Of a stretch of DNA of 64,000 nt, positions 19,291-28,408 are shown piece after piece (position 1 is the stretch's first letter; the number at the start of each line of letters is the position of its first letter). This stretch comes from Polaribacter huanghezhanensis (GTDB taxonomy: Bacteria; Bacteroidota; Bacteroidia; Flavobacteriales; Flavobacteriaceae). The notes below the pieces were generated by a model. It had not been told where the DNA came from. It saw nothing but the letters and a program-made list of their open reading frames with translations, and did not search any database. The position numbers were made by a program, and so were the translations under genes. Where the stretch lies: contig NZ_CP128595.1 of the NCBI RefSeq assembly GCF_030444335.1, positions 2,184,501-2,248,500 of the forward strand. Direction: 5' to 3'.

Positions 19291-20574
19291 ATGGAAATTA
19301 CCTTACAAATACTGATGCTGATTGGTTTAGCTGCAACCCTATTTTACCTCTACAAAACAACCAATGGCAATGCTACTAAAAAACCTGATGACGAAGCCTT
19401 CAAAATGCAACAACAGTTAAATGAACAATTGCGAGTTGAATTGCAAAATCTGAGAGATGAAAAGGACTCTTTAACTATTGAGAACACAAAAAATCAAGCC
19501 GATAACGCTAATCTTAAAGAAAAACTAGAGGTCAACAAACAAGAAGTAGAAAAGCTACAAGAAAGGTTTACCAAAGAGTTTGAAAACTTAGCAAACAAAA
19601 TATTGAACGATAATTCAAAAACCTTTAAAGAACAAAATAAAGAAAGTATTGAGGGAATTCTAAATCCGTTAAAAGAAAGAATTGACGGCTTTGAAAAGAA
19701 AGTAGCCGAGTCTCAAAAAGAAAGTATCGGTATGCATTCTGCACTAAAAGAACAACTACGTGGATTAAAAGACTTAAATCTACAAATGAGTAAGGAAGCC
19801 ATCAACCTAACAAAAGCATTAAAAGGCGATTCTAAAGTACAAGGTGATTGGGGAGAAACACAATTAGAAATGTTGTTAGAAAAGGCAAATTTAACCAAAG
19901 GAATTCATTTTGAAACACAAGGCGGATTTAGAGATGATGAAGGAAAACTTAAAAAACCGGATTTCATTATCAATTTACCAGATGATAGACATTTAATTAT
20001 CGACTCAAAAGTATCGTTAACGGCGTATGAATCGTACACAAGTTCGGATGAAGATGCAGATAAAGAGATTAGTTTAAAGAAACATTTAGAAAGTCTTAGA
20101 AAGCATATCAAAGACTTAAGTAGTAAAAAATACGACAGCTTGTACGAGATTAACACACCTGATTATGTACTCATGTTTGTGCCTATTGAACCAGCATTAA
20201 TGATTGCTTTAAACAATAGTAACGACTTGTATTTAGAAGCTTTAGATAAAAATGTGGTATTGGTCTCTACCTCTACACTGTTGGCAACCTTAAGCACTGT
20301 TTCTTCGATGTGGCGACAAGAGAATCAGAAGAAAAATGTGTTGGCAATTGCAGAACAAGCAGGAAAGTTATACGACCAATTTGTAAACCTTACGGATGAT
20401 TTAATCAAAGTAGGAAATCAATTAAAAACAGTACAAGGAAGTTATGATACTTCTATGAAAAAACTTACCGGAAAAGGAAACTTAATCACAAAAGTAGAGC
20501 GTATAAAAGTACTTGGTGCAAAAACAAGCAAAAACTTAAACAAGAATTTATTAGATAGAGCTACTGAAGAGTAA
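19291..20574 (+). CDS. rmuC: DNA recombination protein RmuC
   Basis: A 427-residue RmuC family protein, implicated in limiting inversions at short inverted repeats. An N-terminal membrane anchor (about residues 4-22) is followed by a long coiled coil (about 40-115) and a PD-(D/E)XK-like nuclease region (about 180-330), containing GDWGETQLEMLLEKANL, KPDFIINLPDDRHLIIDSKVSLTAYE and VLMFVPIEPALMIAL. Its stop codon directly abuts the convergent antiporter gene, with no terminator between. Confidence 0.94.
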   Translation: MEITLQILMLIGLAATLFYLYKTTNGNATKKPDDEAFKMQQQLNEQLRVELQNLRDEKDSLTIENTKNQADNANLKEKLEVNKQEVEKLQERFTKEFENLANKILNDNSKTFKEQNKESIEGILNPLKERIDGFEKKVAESQKESIGMHSALKEQLRGLKDLNLQMSKEAINLTKALKGDSKVQGDWGETQLEMLLEKANLTKGIHFETQGGFRDDEGKLKKPDFIINLPDDRHLIIDSKVSLTAYESYTSSDEDADKEISLKKHLESLRKHIKDLSSKKYDSLYEINTPDYVLMFVPIEPALMIALNNSNDLYLEALDKNVVLVSTSTLLATLSTVSSMWRQENQKKNVLAIAEQAGKLYDQFVNLTDDLIKVGNQLKTVQGSYDTSMKKLTGKGNLITKVERIKVLGAKTSKNLNKNLLDRATEE

Positions 20575-21813
20575 TTAACCTTTCAACTTCTTTACCAATT
20601 TTCCAACGGTTAATCCTTGTATGATGATAGAAAATATCACAACAATATAGGTAATTACTAAAAACAAGTCTCTGTGCATTTCATTGGTCAACCCTAATGC
20701 CAAAGCGATTGAGATTCCGCCACGCAAACCACCCCAAGTCATAATTAAATTGGTTTTAGGCACAAAATCTAATTTCTTTTTAAAGATGTTAATCGGAATT
20801 AATAAGGACAAATATCTACATGCTAAAATCAACGGAATGGCAATTAAACCAGCAATAATATATTCGCCTTTCACTACTAAAACCAACATTTCCATCCCTA
20901 TCATTACAAACAAAATAGCATTCAGTAAAATATCGAGTAATTCCCAAAACTTATCTACATAATGCTCGGTAGTTTCTGACATGGCAGAATTCCGAACCGT
21001 ATCATTACCTACAATTAAACCCGCAGTTACCATCGCTAAAGGCGCAGATACGTGCAATTGCTGCGCAATTACGGTTCCGCCCATTACTGCAGCAACCGTA
21101 ATAATAACTTCAATATCATAATCATCTATAGATTTTAGCAAGCGATAGGTAATCCAACCTAAAACAGCTCCTAATAAAATGCCTCCAACTACTTCCTTTC
21201 CAAATAACTGAAATACATCTACCACTTCTATCTTATCTACTCCAAAAGAAGCTATTTCAAAAATAGTTAAGAACACTACTACTCCAACGCCATCATTAAA
21301 TAAAGATTCGCCCACAATTTTTGCTTCTAGTTTTTTAGGAACATTTGCTTTCTTTAAGATACCAAGCACAGCAATTGGGTCAGTCGGAGAAATCAACGCT
21401 CCAAAAAGCAAACAATATATAAAACCGATTTGCATTCCAACAAAATGTAAAATATAATACATACTTATTCCTACTAAAAAAGTAGAGACCAATACTCCTA
21501 ATGTAGAAAAGAGGAAAATAGGCCAACGTTGTATTTTAAGTTGATTAAAATTGGTGTGTAAAGCACCTGCAAATAATAAGAAACTCAACATTTCATCCAA
21601 CAACAATTCTCTAAAGTCTATTTTAGAAATCATTTCTTTTTCAAAATTCAATAATGTTGGATCAAAGTAACTATAGGCAATTACACCCAAAGTAAATACA
21701 ATGGTAATCATCATTAAACCAATGGTGTTTGGTAGTTTTAAGAACCGAACATTGATATACCCAAATAGTGCAGCTAAAAAAATAAGTATGGTGGCAATTA
21801 AATAAGTATCCAT
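20575..21813 (-). CDS. Na+/H+ antiporter, CPA1 (NhaP) family
   Basis: A 412-residue inner-membrane protein with about 12 hydrophobic segments. CPA1 features are SPTDPIAVLGILKKANVPKKLEAKIVGESLFNDGVGVVVF, which carries the FNDG exchange motif, and MTWGGLRGGISIALAL near the C-terminus. It probably exchanges cytoplasmic Na+ or K+ for H+, consistent with a marine lifestyle. No C-terminal TrkA regulatory domain is present. Confidence 0.92.
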   Translation of the reverse strand: MDTYLIATILIFLAALFGYINVRFLKLPNTIGLMMITIVFTLGVIAYSYFDPTLLNFEKEMISKIDFRELLLDEMLSFLLFAGALHTNFNQLKIQRWPIFLFSTLGVLVSTFLVGISMYYILHFVGMQIGFIYCLLFGALISPTDPIAVLGILKKANVPKKLEAKIVGESLFNDGVGVVVFLTIFEIASFGVDKIEVVDVFQLFGKEVVGGILLGAVLGWITYRLLKSIDDYDIEVIITVAAVMGGTVIAQQLHVSAPLAMVTAGLIVGNDTVRNSAMSETTEHYVDKFWELLDILLNAILFVMIGMEMLVLVVKGEYIIAGLIAIPLILACRYLSLLIPINIFKKKLDFVPKTNLIMTWGGLRGGISIALALGLTNEMHRDLFLVITYIVVIFSIIIQGLTVGKLVKKLKG

Positions 21814-21874
21814 TGTTAGGTTATTTTTAAAAGTATAAATATATAACTAAACTATTGTTCTTTATGATAAAATC

Positions 21875-21902
21875 AAAAAAGCAGCCAATTGGCTGCTTTT
21901 TT
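21875..21902 (-). terminator. Terminator of glyA
   Basis: A 28-bp perfect palindrome, GCAGCCAATTGGCTGC flanked by A6/T6, placed 23 bp past the glyA stop. Confidence 0.9.
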
Positions 21903-21925
21903 ATATCTAATGGTAACTGCGTTAC

Positions 21926-23200
21926 CTACATCACAAACAAACGCCTTCCAGACATCATCTCTTCTACGCGTTCGCCTATTGAAGCCAAAGCAGCATCGTT
22001 ATCGTGGTTCTGAATGGCTTCATCAATAAAGTCAACTACTTGTTGCATGTCTGTTTCTTTTAGACCTCTTGTGGTTACTGCCGGAGTTCCAATTCTGATT
22101 CCAGAAGTTACAAACGGACTTTTATCATCAAAAGGAACCATGTTTTTGTTTACGGTAATGTCGGCTTTCCCTAAAGCAATTTCTGCATCTTTCCCAGAAA
22201 TGTCTTTGTTTCTTAAGTCGATCAACATCATGTGGTTGTCTGTTCCTCCAGAAATAATATGATATTCTTTGGCTACAAATGCTGCTGCCATTGCTGCTGC
22301 ATTTTCTTTTACTTGCAATTGATATTCTAAAAATTCATCGGTCAATGCTTCTCCAAAAGCAATTGCTTTGGCTGCAATAACGTGTTCTAATGGTCCGCCT
22401 TGGTTACCTGGAAAAACTGCCGAGTTAATTAATGTAGACATCTTCTTTGGATTCCCATTTTTTAAGGTTTCTCCAAACGGATTGTCAAAATCTTTACCAA
22501 TTAGAATCATTCCTCCTCTTGGGCCACGCAATGTTTTGTGAGTTGTAGTAGTAACAATATGACAATGTGGTAACGGATCGTTTAAAATTCCTTTGGCTAT
22601 CAATCCCGCAGGATGTGAAATATCGGCCATCAAAATAGCGCCTACACTATCAGCAATTTTTCTAAAACGCTCAAAGTCCATGTCTCTAGAATAAGCAGAA
22701 GCTCCTGCAATAATTAACTTTGGTTGGTGCTTTTTTGCTTGTGCTTCTATATGATTGTAATCTATCCTTCCGGTTTCTTTATCAACTCCATAAAAAACAG
22801 GATTGTACAATTTACCAGAAAAGTTTACTGGAGAGCCGTGTGTTAAATGCCCACCATGCGATAAATCAAATCCTAAAATAGTGTCGCCTGGTTGTAAACA
22901 AGCAGCAAATACTGCTGTGTTAGCTTGACTGCCAGAATGTGGTTGTACGTTTACATACTCTGCACCAAACAATTCTTTGGCTCTGTCTATAGCAATTTGT
23001 TCTACAATATCTACAATCTCGCATCCGCCGTAATAGCGTTTACCAGGATATCCTTCGGCATATTTGTTGGTTAACACAGAACCTTGCGCCTGCATTACTT
23101 GGTCGCTTACAAAGTTTTCTGAAGCGATTAGTTCTAAGCCATTTTGTTGTCTTTCTTTTTCTTCTTGAATCAGGTCAAATATTTGATTATCTAGTTGCAT
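21926..23200 (-). CDS. glyA: Serine hydroxymethyltransferase
   Basis: A 424-residue PLP enzyme that interconverts serine and glycine with tetrahydrofolate as one-carbon acceptor. The PLP lysine is in [15 protein letters not shown]. Other family signatures are [25 protein letters not shown] and [10 protein letters not shown] chose the start at 23200 ([14 protein letters not shown]), which matches the normal N-terminus. A longer frame adds 17 residues lying over the likely promoter. A TATTTTTG promoter box is found at 23226-23233 on the minus strand. It works with the glycine cleavage system, whose gcvT is 3 kb away. Confidence 0.96.
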   Translation of the reverse strand: MQLDNQIFDLIQEEKERQQNGLELIASENFVSDQVMQAQGSVLTNKYAEGYPGKRYYGGCEIVDIVEQIAIDRAKELFGAEYVNVQPHSGSQANTAVFAACLQPGDTILGFDLSHGGHLTHGSPVNFSGKLYNPVFYGVDKETGRIDYNHIEAQAKKHQPKLIIAGASAYSRDMDFERFRKIADSVGAILMADISHPAGLIAKGILNDPLPHCHIVTTTTHKTLRGPRGGMILIGKDFDNPFGETLKNGNPKKMSTLINSAVFPGNQGGPLEHVIAAKAIAFGEALTDEFLEYQLQVKENAAAMAAAFVAKEYHIISGGTDNHMMLIDLRNKDISGKDAEIALGKADITVNKNMVPFDDKSPFVTSGIRIGTPAVTTRGLKETDMQQVVDFIDEAIQNHDNDAALASIGERVEEMMSGRRLFVM

Positions 23201-23225
23201 TGTTGTTTGTTTATTAAAAGATTCC

Positions 23226-23233
23226 CAAAAATA
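23226..23233 (-). promoter_or_regulatory. TAnnTTTG promoter box of glyA
   Basis: TATTTTTG on the minus strand, about 26 bp before the chosen glyA ATG, matches the Bacteroidota primary-sigma -7 box. Its position supports the shorter glyA start. Confidence 0.5.
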
Positions 23234-23266
23234 GTAAAAATCATTTTGCAACTATCAACTTTCTAC

Positions 23267-23274
23267 TATATTTG
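23267..23274 (+). promoter_or_regulatory. TAnnTTTG promoter box of fumarylacetoacetase gene
   Basis: TATATTTG, about 50 bp before the ATG, matches the Bacteroidota -7 consensus and is divergent from the glyA box. Confidence 0.5.
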
Positions 23275-23322
23275 ATAAAATTTTAATAACATTAGTTTAA
23301 AACTAATACTAGATATATTCAA

Positions 23323-24612
23323 ATGAAATTAACTGCTAATAATCCCAATAGAAAATCGTGGCTTGATGTTTCTAAAGATTCCGATTTCCCAATTCAAAAC
23401 ATACCGTTTGGTGTGTTTATTACCAAAGATGATATCATTACCATCGGAACAAGGATCGGAGATTACGCCATCGACTTGGGTGCCTTGCATCAATTAGGAT
23501 ACTTTGAAGGGATTCCGCTTACAGACGATATCTTTTTGCAAGATTCGTTAAATGATTTTATTGCCGACGGCCGTAAAACATGGCGTTTAGTGCGTAACAG
23601 AATTGCAGAGCTTTTTGATGTTACTAAAAGTGGTTTGCGAGATCATAAAGAACACAAAGCTGAGATTATTTTTAGAATGAAAGAAGTAGAAATGTTATTG
23701 CCAGTTTCTGTAGGCGATTACACAGACTTTTATGCTAGTAAAGAACACGCTACCAATGTAGGTACTTTATTCCGTGATCCAGAAAACGCGTTGATGCCTA
23801 ACTGGTTGCACGTACCTATTGGCTATCACGGTAGAAGCTCTTCTATCATTCCGTCTGGCACACCGGTTAGAAGACCTTATGGACAATCGAAACCTGCAGA
23901 AGGTACCAATACGCCAGGCTTTGGCCCGTCTAAATTGTTAGACTTTGAACTAGAAATGGCATTTATCACTACAGATTCTAATACGTTGGGAGACCGAATT
24001 GCTATTGAAGAAGCAGAAGAATACATCTTTGGAATGGTATTGTTTAACGACTGGTCGGCAAGAGATATACAAGCGTGGGAATACCAACCTTTGGGCCCTT
24101 TCTTAGGGAAAAACTTTGCCTCTACCATTTCTCCTTGGATTGTAACCTTAGATGCTTTAGAGCCTTTTAGAACGGACAATCCGAAGCAAGTACATGAGCC
24201 TTTGCCGTATTTAAAAGTAGATGGACAAAAAAGTTACGACATTAAATTGCAAGTAGGCATACAACCAGAAGGAAAAGAAGAAACGGTGGTTGCCAACTCT
24301 AACTTTAAATATATGTATTGGACCATGGTGCAACAATTAGCGCATCATACCGTAAATGGTTGTCCGGTAGAAGCTGGAGACATGATGGGATCTGGTACTA
24401 TTTCTGGCCCAACAAAAGACAGTTATGGTTCTATGCTAGAATTGTCTTGGCGTGGACAAAACCCTATCAAATTAAACGATGGTTCTGAACGTAAGTTTAT
24501 CAATGATAATGACACGGTTATTATGCGTGCGTATTGTGAAAACGACGAACGTAGAATTGGTTTTGGTGAGTGTACTGGTAAAGTATTGCCTGCGATTCCT
24601 TTTAAGAAATAG
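23323..24612 (+). CDS. fahA: Fumarylacetoacetase
   Basis: A 429-residue FAH enzyme that hydrolyses fumarylacetoacetate to fumarate and acetoacetate, the last step of tyrosine/homogentisate breakdown. Its N-terminal SH3-like domain is followed by the metal- and substrate-binding core, with DFYASKEHATNVGTLFR, WLHVPIGYHGRSSS, LDFELEMAF, NDWSARDIQAWEYQPLGPF and MGSGTISGP. Length matches animal and bacterial FAH (about 420). Other tyrosine-degradation genes are not adjacent. It uses its own promoter and terminator. Confidence 0.96.
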   Translation: MKLTANNPNRKSWLDVSKDSDFPIQNIPFGVFITKDDIITIGTRIGDYAIDLGALHQLGYFEGIPLTDDIFLQDSLNDFIADGRKTWRLVRNRIAELFDVTKSGLRDHKEHKAEIIFRMKEVEMLLPVSVGDYTDFYASKEHATNVGTLFRDPENALMPNWLHVPIGYHGRSSSIIPSGTPVRRPYGQSKPAEGTNTPGFGPSKLLDFELEMAFITTDSNTLGDRIAIEEAEEYIFGMVLFNDWSARDIQAWEYQPLGPFLGKNFASTISPWIVTLDALEPFRTDNPKQVHEPLPYLKVDGQKSYDIKLQVGIQPEGKEETVVANSNFKYMYWTMVQQLAHHTVNGCPVEAGDMMGSGTISGPTKDSYGSMLELSWRGQNPIKLNDGSERKFINDNDTVIMRAYCENDERRIGFGECTGKVLPAIPFKK

Positions 24613-24635
24613 TGTATTCAACACTTTCAAATATT

Positions 24636-24668
24636 AAAAAAGGACGCTCTTGGAGTGTCCTTTTTTTT
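24636..24668 (+). terminator. Terminator of the fumarylacetoacetase gene
   Basis: AAGGACGCTC pairs with GAGTGTCCTT (one G-T pair) around TTG and is followed by T8. Confidence 0.88.
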
Positions 24669-24693
24669 GTGTTCTTTCTTATTATATCGTAGT

Positions 24694-24750
24694 GTCATTA
24701 CTGCGTCCGCGTGCCGCTCGAAGCTTTAACGGAGGAGCAAGGCAGGAATC
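24694..24750. repeat. Composite palindromic repeat element A
   Basis: It starts GTCATTACTGCG and ends GGCAGGAATC, the same outer arms as the hairpin at 15520-15545. An interior of about 35 bp (GTCCGCGTGCCGCTCGAAG...) appears to be inserted between the arms. Confidence 0.65.
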
Positions 24751-24803
24751 CATATCAATTAAAATAATAAAACTTATTTTAACTCTTGTTCTTTTCCATT
24801 GAT

Positions 24804-24828
24804 GACCTTTCGACTCCGCTCAGGATGG
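24804..24828 (-). repeat. Dispersed repeat of the topB-embedded family
   Basis: The reverse complement contains CTGAGCGGAGTCGAAAGGTC, matching the GAGCGGAGTCGA core of the three units inside topB. Confidence 0.75.
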
Positions 24829-24867
24829 AAACAAAATAGGTCAGGTTAGATTGTAACTTGTTTTTGT

Positions 24868-24926
24868 GAGATTCCCTGCCCGAGGCAGGCGGGCTCGTCG
24901 TTCATGCTTCTCTCTGTCGGAATGAC
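24868..24926. repeat. Composite palindromic repeat element B
   Basis: It runs from GAGATTCCCTGCC to CTCTGTCGGAATGAC and contains the hairpin CCTGCC-CGA-GGCAGG (24875-24889). Its CTCTGTCGG edge recurs next to the third topB unit. Confidence 0.65.
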
Positions 24927-24959
24927 ATTGAGTTTTGAGAGGTTGATGTTACTTGGTTT

Positions 24960-25128
24960 GATGAGATTGCTTCTTGTCTCTTTTTAACCTAAAGCTTACA
25001 GCCTTTTAAAATTAGTATTGATTTTAGTTTTTAGTTTTGAATCTTGAGCAACAACTATCTTGTCTCTTGCTTCTTAGCTTTGCAACTATGCGTCTTTGTA
25101 ACTTTGCTCCTTTACCCTTTACCTTACA
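24960..25128. repeat. Degenerate pyrimidine-rich repeat tract
   Basis: Words such as TTGCTTCTTGTCTC, CTTTGCAACT and CTTTGTAACTTTG recur in loose tandem. No ORF of interest covers it. It may be a decayed copy of a dispersed flavobacterial repeat. Confidence 0.45.
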
Positions 25129-25129
25129 C

Positions 25130-25513
25130 CTAATAATCAAGTTCGAGAATATCATAATGCGATGCATGCCCAACTAAAACTCCGTCTTTGATAACAAGCA
25201 TTTGCGGAGATTGATGCAGCACCTGAAACGCATAACCAACTTCATCAGAAAGTGCTCTATAATTTAGCAAATCCAAATAATACAAAGGCATTTTTTTACC
25301 TGATGTAGCAAACTTCTTTTCAAATTGTTTAATTACCATTCTGCTAATTCCACAGCGTGTTGAGTGCTTAAAAATTAAAACTGTTTCAGTTTTAGATTGA
25401 TTTTTGATTTCTGCTAATTGATCTAATGAAGTTAGTGGAATCCAATTTACATTAGATTGTTCCTTTTTATCCTCATCTGAAGTGCTTTTAAAGATGTTTT
25501 TAAATAAACTCAT
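25130..25513 (-). CDS. ytxJ: Bacillithiol-type redox protein YtxJ-like (monothiol thioredoxin fold)
   Basis: A 127-residue cytoplasmic thioredoxin-fold protein of the YtxJ (DUF2847) family, thought to act as a monothiol bacilliredoxin. The active-site region reads IFKHSTRCGISRMV, with a single Cys in the CxxS-like position, and the C-terminal part has HQSPQMLVIKDGVLVGHASH. I chose the start at 25513 (MSLFKNIFK); a longer frame adds 17 residues of upstream spacer. It is divergent from clpB across a 161-bp region holding an inverted repeat, so shared stress control is possible. Confidence 0.88.
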   Translation of the reverse strand: MSLFKNIFKSTSDEDKKEQSNVNWIPLTSLDQLAEIKNQSKTETVLIFKHSTRCGISRMVIKQFEKKFATSGKKMPLYYLDLLNYRALSDEVGYAFQVLHQSPQMLVIKDGVLVGHASHYDILELDY

Positions 25514-25565
25514 GTATGATTTTTGGTTTAAGTCGTAAATTATCAGGTTCCTTTCAGCAGTCAAA

Positions 25566-25604
25566 AAGTCAGTAAAAATAATAGCTTAACAGACAAACTG
25601 ACTT
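25566..25604. promoter_or_regulatory. GTCAGT/ACTGAC inverted repeat upstream of clpB
   Basis: AAGTCAGT (25566-25573) and ACTGACTT (25597-25604) form a perfect 8-bp dyad with a 23-bp gap. It lies about 30 bp upstream of the clpB promoter core. A related dyad precedes hsp20 (28297-28338). Candidate stress-regulator operator; inference. Confidence 0.45.
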
Positions 25605-25624
25605 GTTTAGTAACTGTTTTTTAA

Positions 25625-25640
25625 TTGGTACTAAATTTGC
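25625..25640 (+). promoter_or_regulatory. clpB promoter core
   Basis: TTGGTAC-TAAATTTGC includes TAAATTTG, a match to the Bacteroidota TAnnTTTG box. The hsp20 upstream region has a related TTGGTA...ATTTGC arrangement. Confidence 0.5.
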
Positions 25641-25674
25641 CACAAAGTAACTGAAAAAGTAAACCATATAGACC

Positions 25675-28266
25675 ATGAATTTTAATAATTATACCATAAA
25701 ATCACAAGAAACCATACAACAAGCGCAACAGCTTGCGCAAAGTTATGGACACAATCAAATAGAAAACGAGCACCTCTTTAAAGCCCTTTTAGAAGTGGAT
25801 GAAAACGTGTTGCCTTTTTTATTAAAGAAACTCAATTGTAATGTAGATATTCTTAAACAATTGTTAGAAAAACAATTAGAAAGCTTTTCTAAAGTTACAG
25901 GTGCAGAAATTACACTTTCTAGAGAGGCATCAAAAACCTTAACAGAAGCTGCTATTATTGCAAAAAACATGAAGGATGAGTACGTGTCTATAGAACACAT
26001 CATCTTGGCAATCTTTGGCTCTAAAAGCACCATTGCACAAATTTTAAAAGACCAAGGACTTACAGAAAAAGGCCTAAAAGAAGCCATTAACGAACTCCGT
26101 AAAGGCGATCGAGTAACGTCTCAAAGTGCAGAAGAAAACTACAATGCGTTAAATAAATATGCGAAGAACTTAAATCAGTTAGCACGCGATGGCAAGTTAG
26201 ACCCAGTAATTGGTAGAGATGAAGAAATACGTCGTTTGTTACAAATCTTATCGCGTAGAACCAAGAACAATCCGATATTAGTTGGAGAACCAGGAACTGG
26301 AAAAACCGCGATTGCAGAAGGATTGGCACACCGTATTATAGATGGTGATATCCCTGAAAACCTAAAAGACAAGCAAATTTTTGCGTTGGATATGGGTGCT
26401 TTAATTGCAGGAGCAAAATACAAAGGAGAGTTTGAAGAACGCCTAAAAGCAGTGATTAAAGAAGTAACAGACGCAGACGGAGATATTGTATTGTTTATTG
26501 ATGAGATACACACGTTAGTTGGAGCTGGTGGCGGACAAGGCGCTATGGATGCAGCAAATATTTTAAAACCTGCTTTGGCGCGTGGTGAATTGCGTGCTAT
26601 TGGTGCCACTACTCTAGATGAGTATCAGAAATACTTTGAAAAGGACAAAGCATTAGAGCGTCGTTTTCAAAAAGTAATTGTAAACGAACCCGATACAGAA
26701 AGTGCCATTTCTATTTTAAGAGGAATTAAAGAAAAGTATGAAACTCACCACAAAGTACGCATTAAAGATGATGCCATTATAGGTGCGGTAGAATTGTCGC
26801 AACGCTACATTACCAATCGTTTTTTACCAGATAAGGCAATCGATTTAATGGATGAAGCTGCGGCTAAAATGCGCATGGAAATCAACTCGAAGCCAGAAGA
26901 GCTAGATGTGCTAGACAGAAAAGTAATGCAACTAGAGATAGAGATTGAAGCCATCAAACGAGAAAATGACAAGGCAAAGTTAAAGTCTCTAAATGCAGAC
27001 TTGGCAAATCTAAAAGAAGAGCGCAACGAAATCAATGCAAAATGGCAAAGCGAAAAGAGTATTGTTGACGGGATCCAAACCATTAAAACCGATATCGAAA
27101 ATGCCAAGTTAGAAGCTGATAAAGCAGAACGTAATGGTGATTATGGTAAAGTAGCAGAAATAAGATACGGAACCATTAAAGACTTGCAAGAACAATTAGA
27201 AGCGCAACAAATATTGCTTGATGAGAAGGGAGACAACACCTTAATTAAAGAAGAAGTAACCTATGAAGATATTGCAGAAGTAGTTGCAAAATGGACAGGA
27301 ATACCTGTGACCAAAATGCTACAATCTGATCGCGAAAAGTTGTTGCGTTTAGAAACGGAGTTGCACAAACGTGTGGTTGGACAAGAAGAAGCCATTGAAG
27401 CGGTTTCTGATGCAGTGAGACGCTCTAGAGCAGGATTGCAAAATCCGAATAAACCCATAGGATCGTTCTTGTTTTTAGGAACTACCGGAGTTGGAAAAAC
27501 AGAATTGGCAAAAACATTGGCAAGTTATTTATTTGATGATGAAAACGCCATGACCAGAATTGATATGAGTGAGTACCAAGAACGTCATTCGGTAAGTAGA
27601 TTGATTGGAGCACCTCCTGGATATGTGGGGTATGATGAAGGCGGACAATTGACAGAAGCAGTGCGTAGAAAACCGTATTCTGTGGTGTTGTTGGATGAGA
27701 TTGAAAAAGCGCATCCAGATACGTTTAACATCTTATTGCAAGTGCTGGATGAAGGACATTTGACTGATAATAAAGGTCGGATTGCAGATTTTAAGAACAC
27801 GATTATCATCATGACCTCTAATATGGGAAGTCAGATTATTATGGATAAATTTAGTGATCCGAAAGCAGATATTGAGTCGGTTACAGAATTGGCAAAGATT
27901 GAAGTGTTAGGCTTGTTAAAGCAAACAGTACGACCAGAGTTTATCAACAGAATAGATGATATTGTGATGTTTACTCCGTTAACGAAGAAAGACATTATTT
28001 CGATTGTAAAACTACAATTGGACATGGTAAAGAAAACGATTGCAAAGCAAGAAATTACCTTAGATGCAACCGATGAAGCGATTGAATATTTAGCAAATAA
28101 AGGTTATCAACCAGAATTTGGAGCAAGACCTGTAAAGCGTGTAATCCAAAAAGAAGTACTAAATCAGTTGTCTAAAGATATTTTGGCAGGTAAAGTAACC
28201 ACAGACAGCATGATACTATTAGATGCTTTTGATGAGCAATTGGTTTTTAGAAACCAAGGGGCTTAA
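25675..28266 (+). CDS. clpB: ATP-dependent disaggregase ClpB
   Basis: An 863-residue Hsp100 chaperone that, with DnaK, extracts polypeptides from heat-induced aggregates. The N domain (about 1-145) is followed by NBD1 with Walker A GEPGTGKT at 204-211 and Walker B VLFIDEIHTL. A long coiled-coil middle domain (about 400-525) distinguishes ClpB from ClpA/C. NBD2 has Walker A GTTGVGKT at 602-609 and VVLLDEIEKAHPD. Length is typical (about 860). Hsp20 follows directly, a common disaggregation pairing. Confidence 0.97.
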   Translation: MNFNNYTIKSQETIQQAQQLAQSYGHNQIENEHLFKALLEVDENVLPFLLKKLNCNVDILKQLLEKQLESFSKVTGAEITLSREASKTLTEAAIIAKNMKDEYVSIEHIILAIFGSKSTIAQILKDQGLTEKGLKEAINELRKGDRVTSQSAEENYNALNKYAKNLNQLARDGKLDPVIGRDEEIRRLLQILSRRTKNNPILVGEPGTGKTAIAEGLAHRIIDGDIPENLKDKQIFALDMGALIAGAKYKGEFEERLKAVIKEVTDADGDIVLFIDEIHTLVGAGGGQGAMDAANILKPALARGELRAIGATTLDEYQKYFEKDKALERRFQKVIVNEPDTESAISILRGIKEKYETHHKVRIKDDAIIGAVELSQRYITNRFLPDKAIDLMDEAAAKMRMEINSKPEELDVLDRKVMQLEIEIEAIKRENDKAKLKSLNADLANLKEERNEINAKWQSEKSIVDGIQTIKTDIENAKLEADKAERNGDYGKVAEIRYGTIKDLQEQLEAQQILLDEKGDNTLIKEEVTYEDIAEVVAKWTGIPVTKMLQSDREKLLRLETELHKRVVGQEEAIEAVSDAVRRSRAGLQNPNKPIGSFLFLGTTGVGKTELAKTLASYLFDDENAMTRIDMSEYQERHSVSRLIGAPPGYVGYDEGGQLTEAVRRKPYSVVLLDEIEKAHPDTFNILLQVLDEGHLTDNKGRIADFKNTIIIMTSNMGSQIIMDKFSDPKADIESVTELAKIEVLGLLKQTVRPEFINRIDDIVMFTPLTKKDIISIVKLQLDMVKKTIAKQEITLDATDEAIEYLANKGYQPEFGARPVKRVIQKEVLNQLSKDILAGKVTTDSMILLDAFDEQLVFRNQGA

Positions 28267-28296
28267 AAAAATATTAAACACTAAGGATCAGCAGAT

Positions 28297-28343
28297 AAAC
28301 TGACAATTTTTCAATATTAATTGAAAATTTGTCAGTTTTTTTT
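28297..28343 (+). terminator. 42-bp dyad with T tract between clpB and hsp20
   Basis: AAACTGACA (28297-28305) and TGTCAGTTT (28330-28338) are the outer arms of a near-perfect dyad: 18 of 19 bases pair, centred on TTAA, and it is followed by T8. It fits a clpB terminator. Its CTGAC/GTCAG arms also match the dyad upstream of clpB, and it lies just before the hsp20 promoter, so it may double as an operator. Confidence 0.65.
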
Positions 28344-28408
28344 GGTTGGTATTTTATTTGCAATAGGTATATATATTAAAAATAATGTTTAATTTAAATT
28401 GTAAAGTT

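Larger units (their letters stand above)
24669..25129. other. Gene-free spacer filled with composite repeats
   Basis: I see no credible gene here. The spacer holds three palindrome-containing elements (24694-24750, 24804-24828, 24868-24926), then a pyrimidine-rich degenerate stretch (24960-25128) with repeated CTTTGCAACT/CTTTGTAACTTTG-like words. Base composition is visibly more GC-rich than the flanks in the first half. Confidence 0.75.

Noticed and set aside
24841..24880. A TGTAAC box in the repeat spacer as a third ECF promoter
   Set aside because: At 16-bp spacing the downstream bases are CCCTGC, not CGTCAT, and there is no AGGTGTA leader.
24669..25129. Possible CRISPR array or attachment region
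   Set aside because: The repeats differ in length and sequence, have no regular spacing, and no cas or integrase genes are near.
26087..27107. Several minus-strand frames of 80-144 codons under clpB
   Set aside because: They are antisense shadows of a strongly conserved gene, Ser-rich and without signals or promoters.
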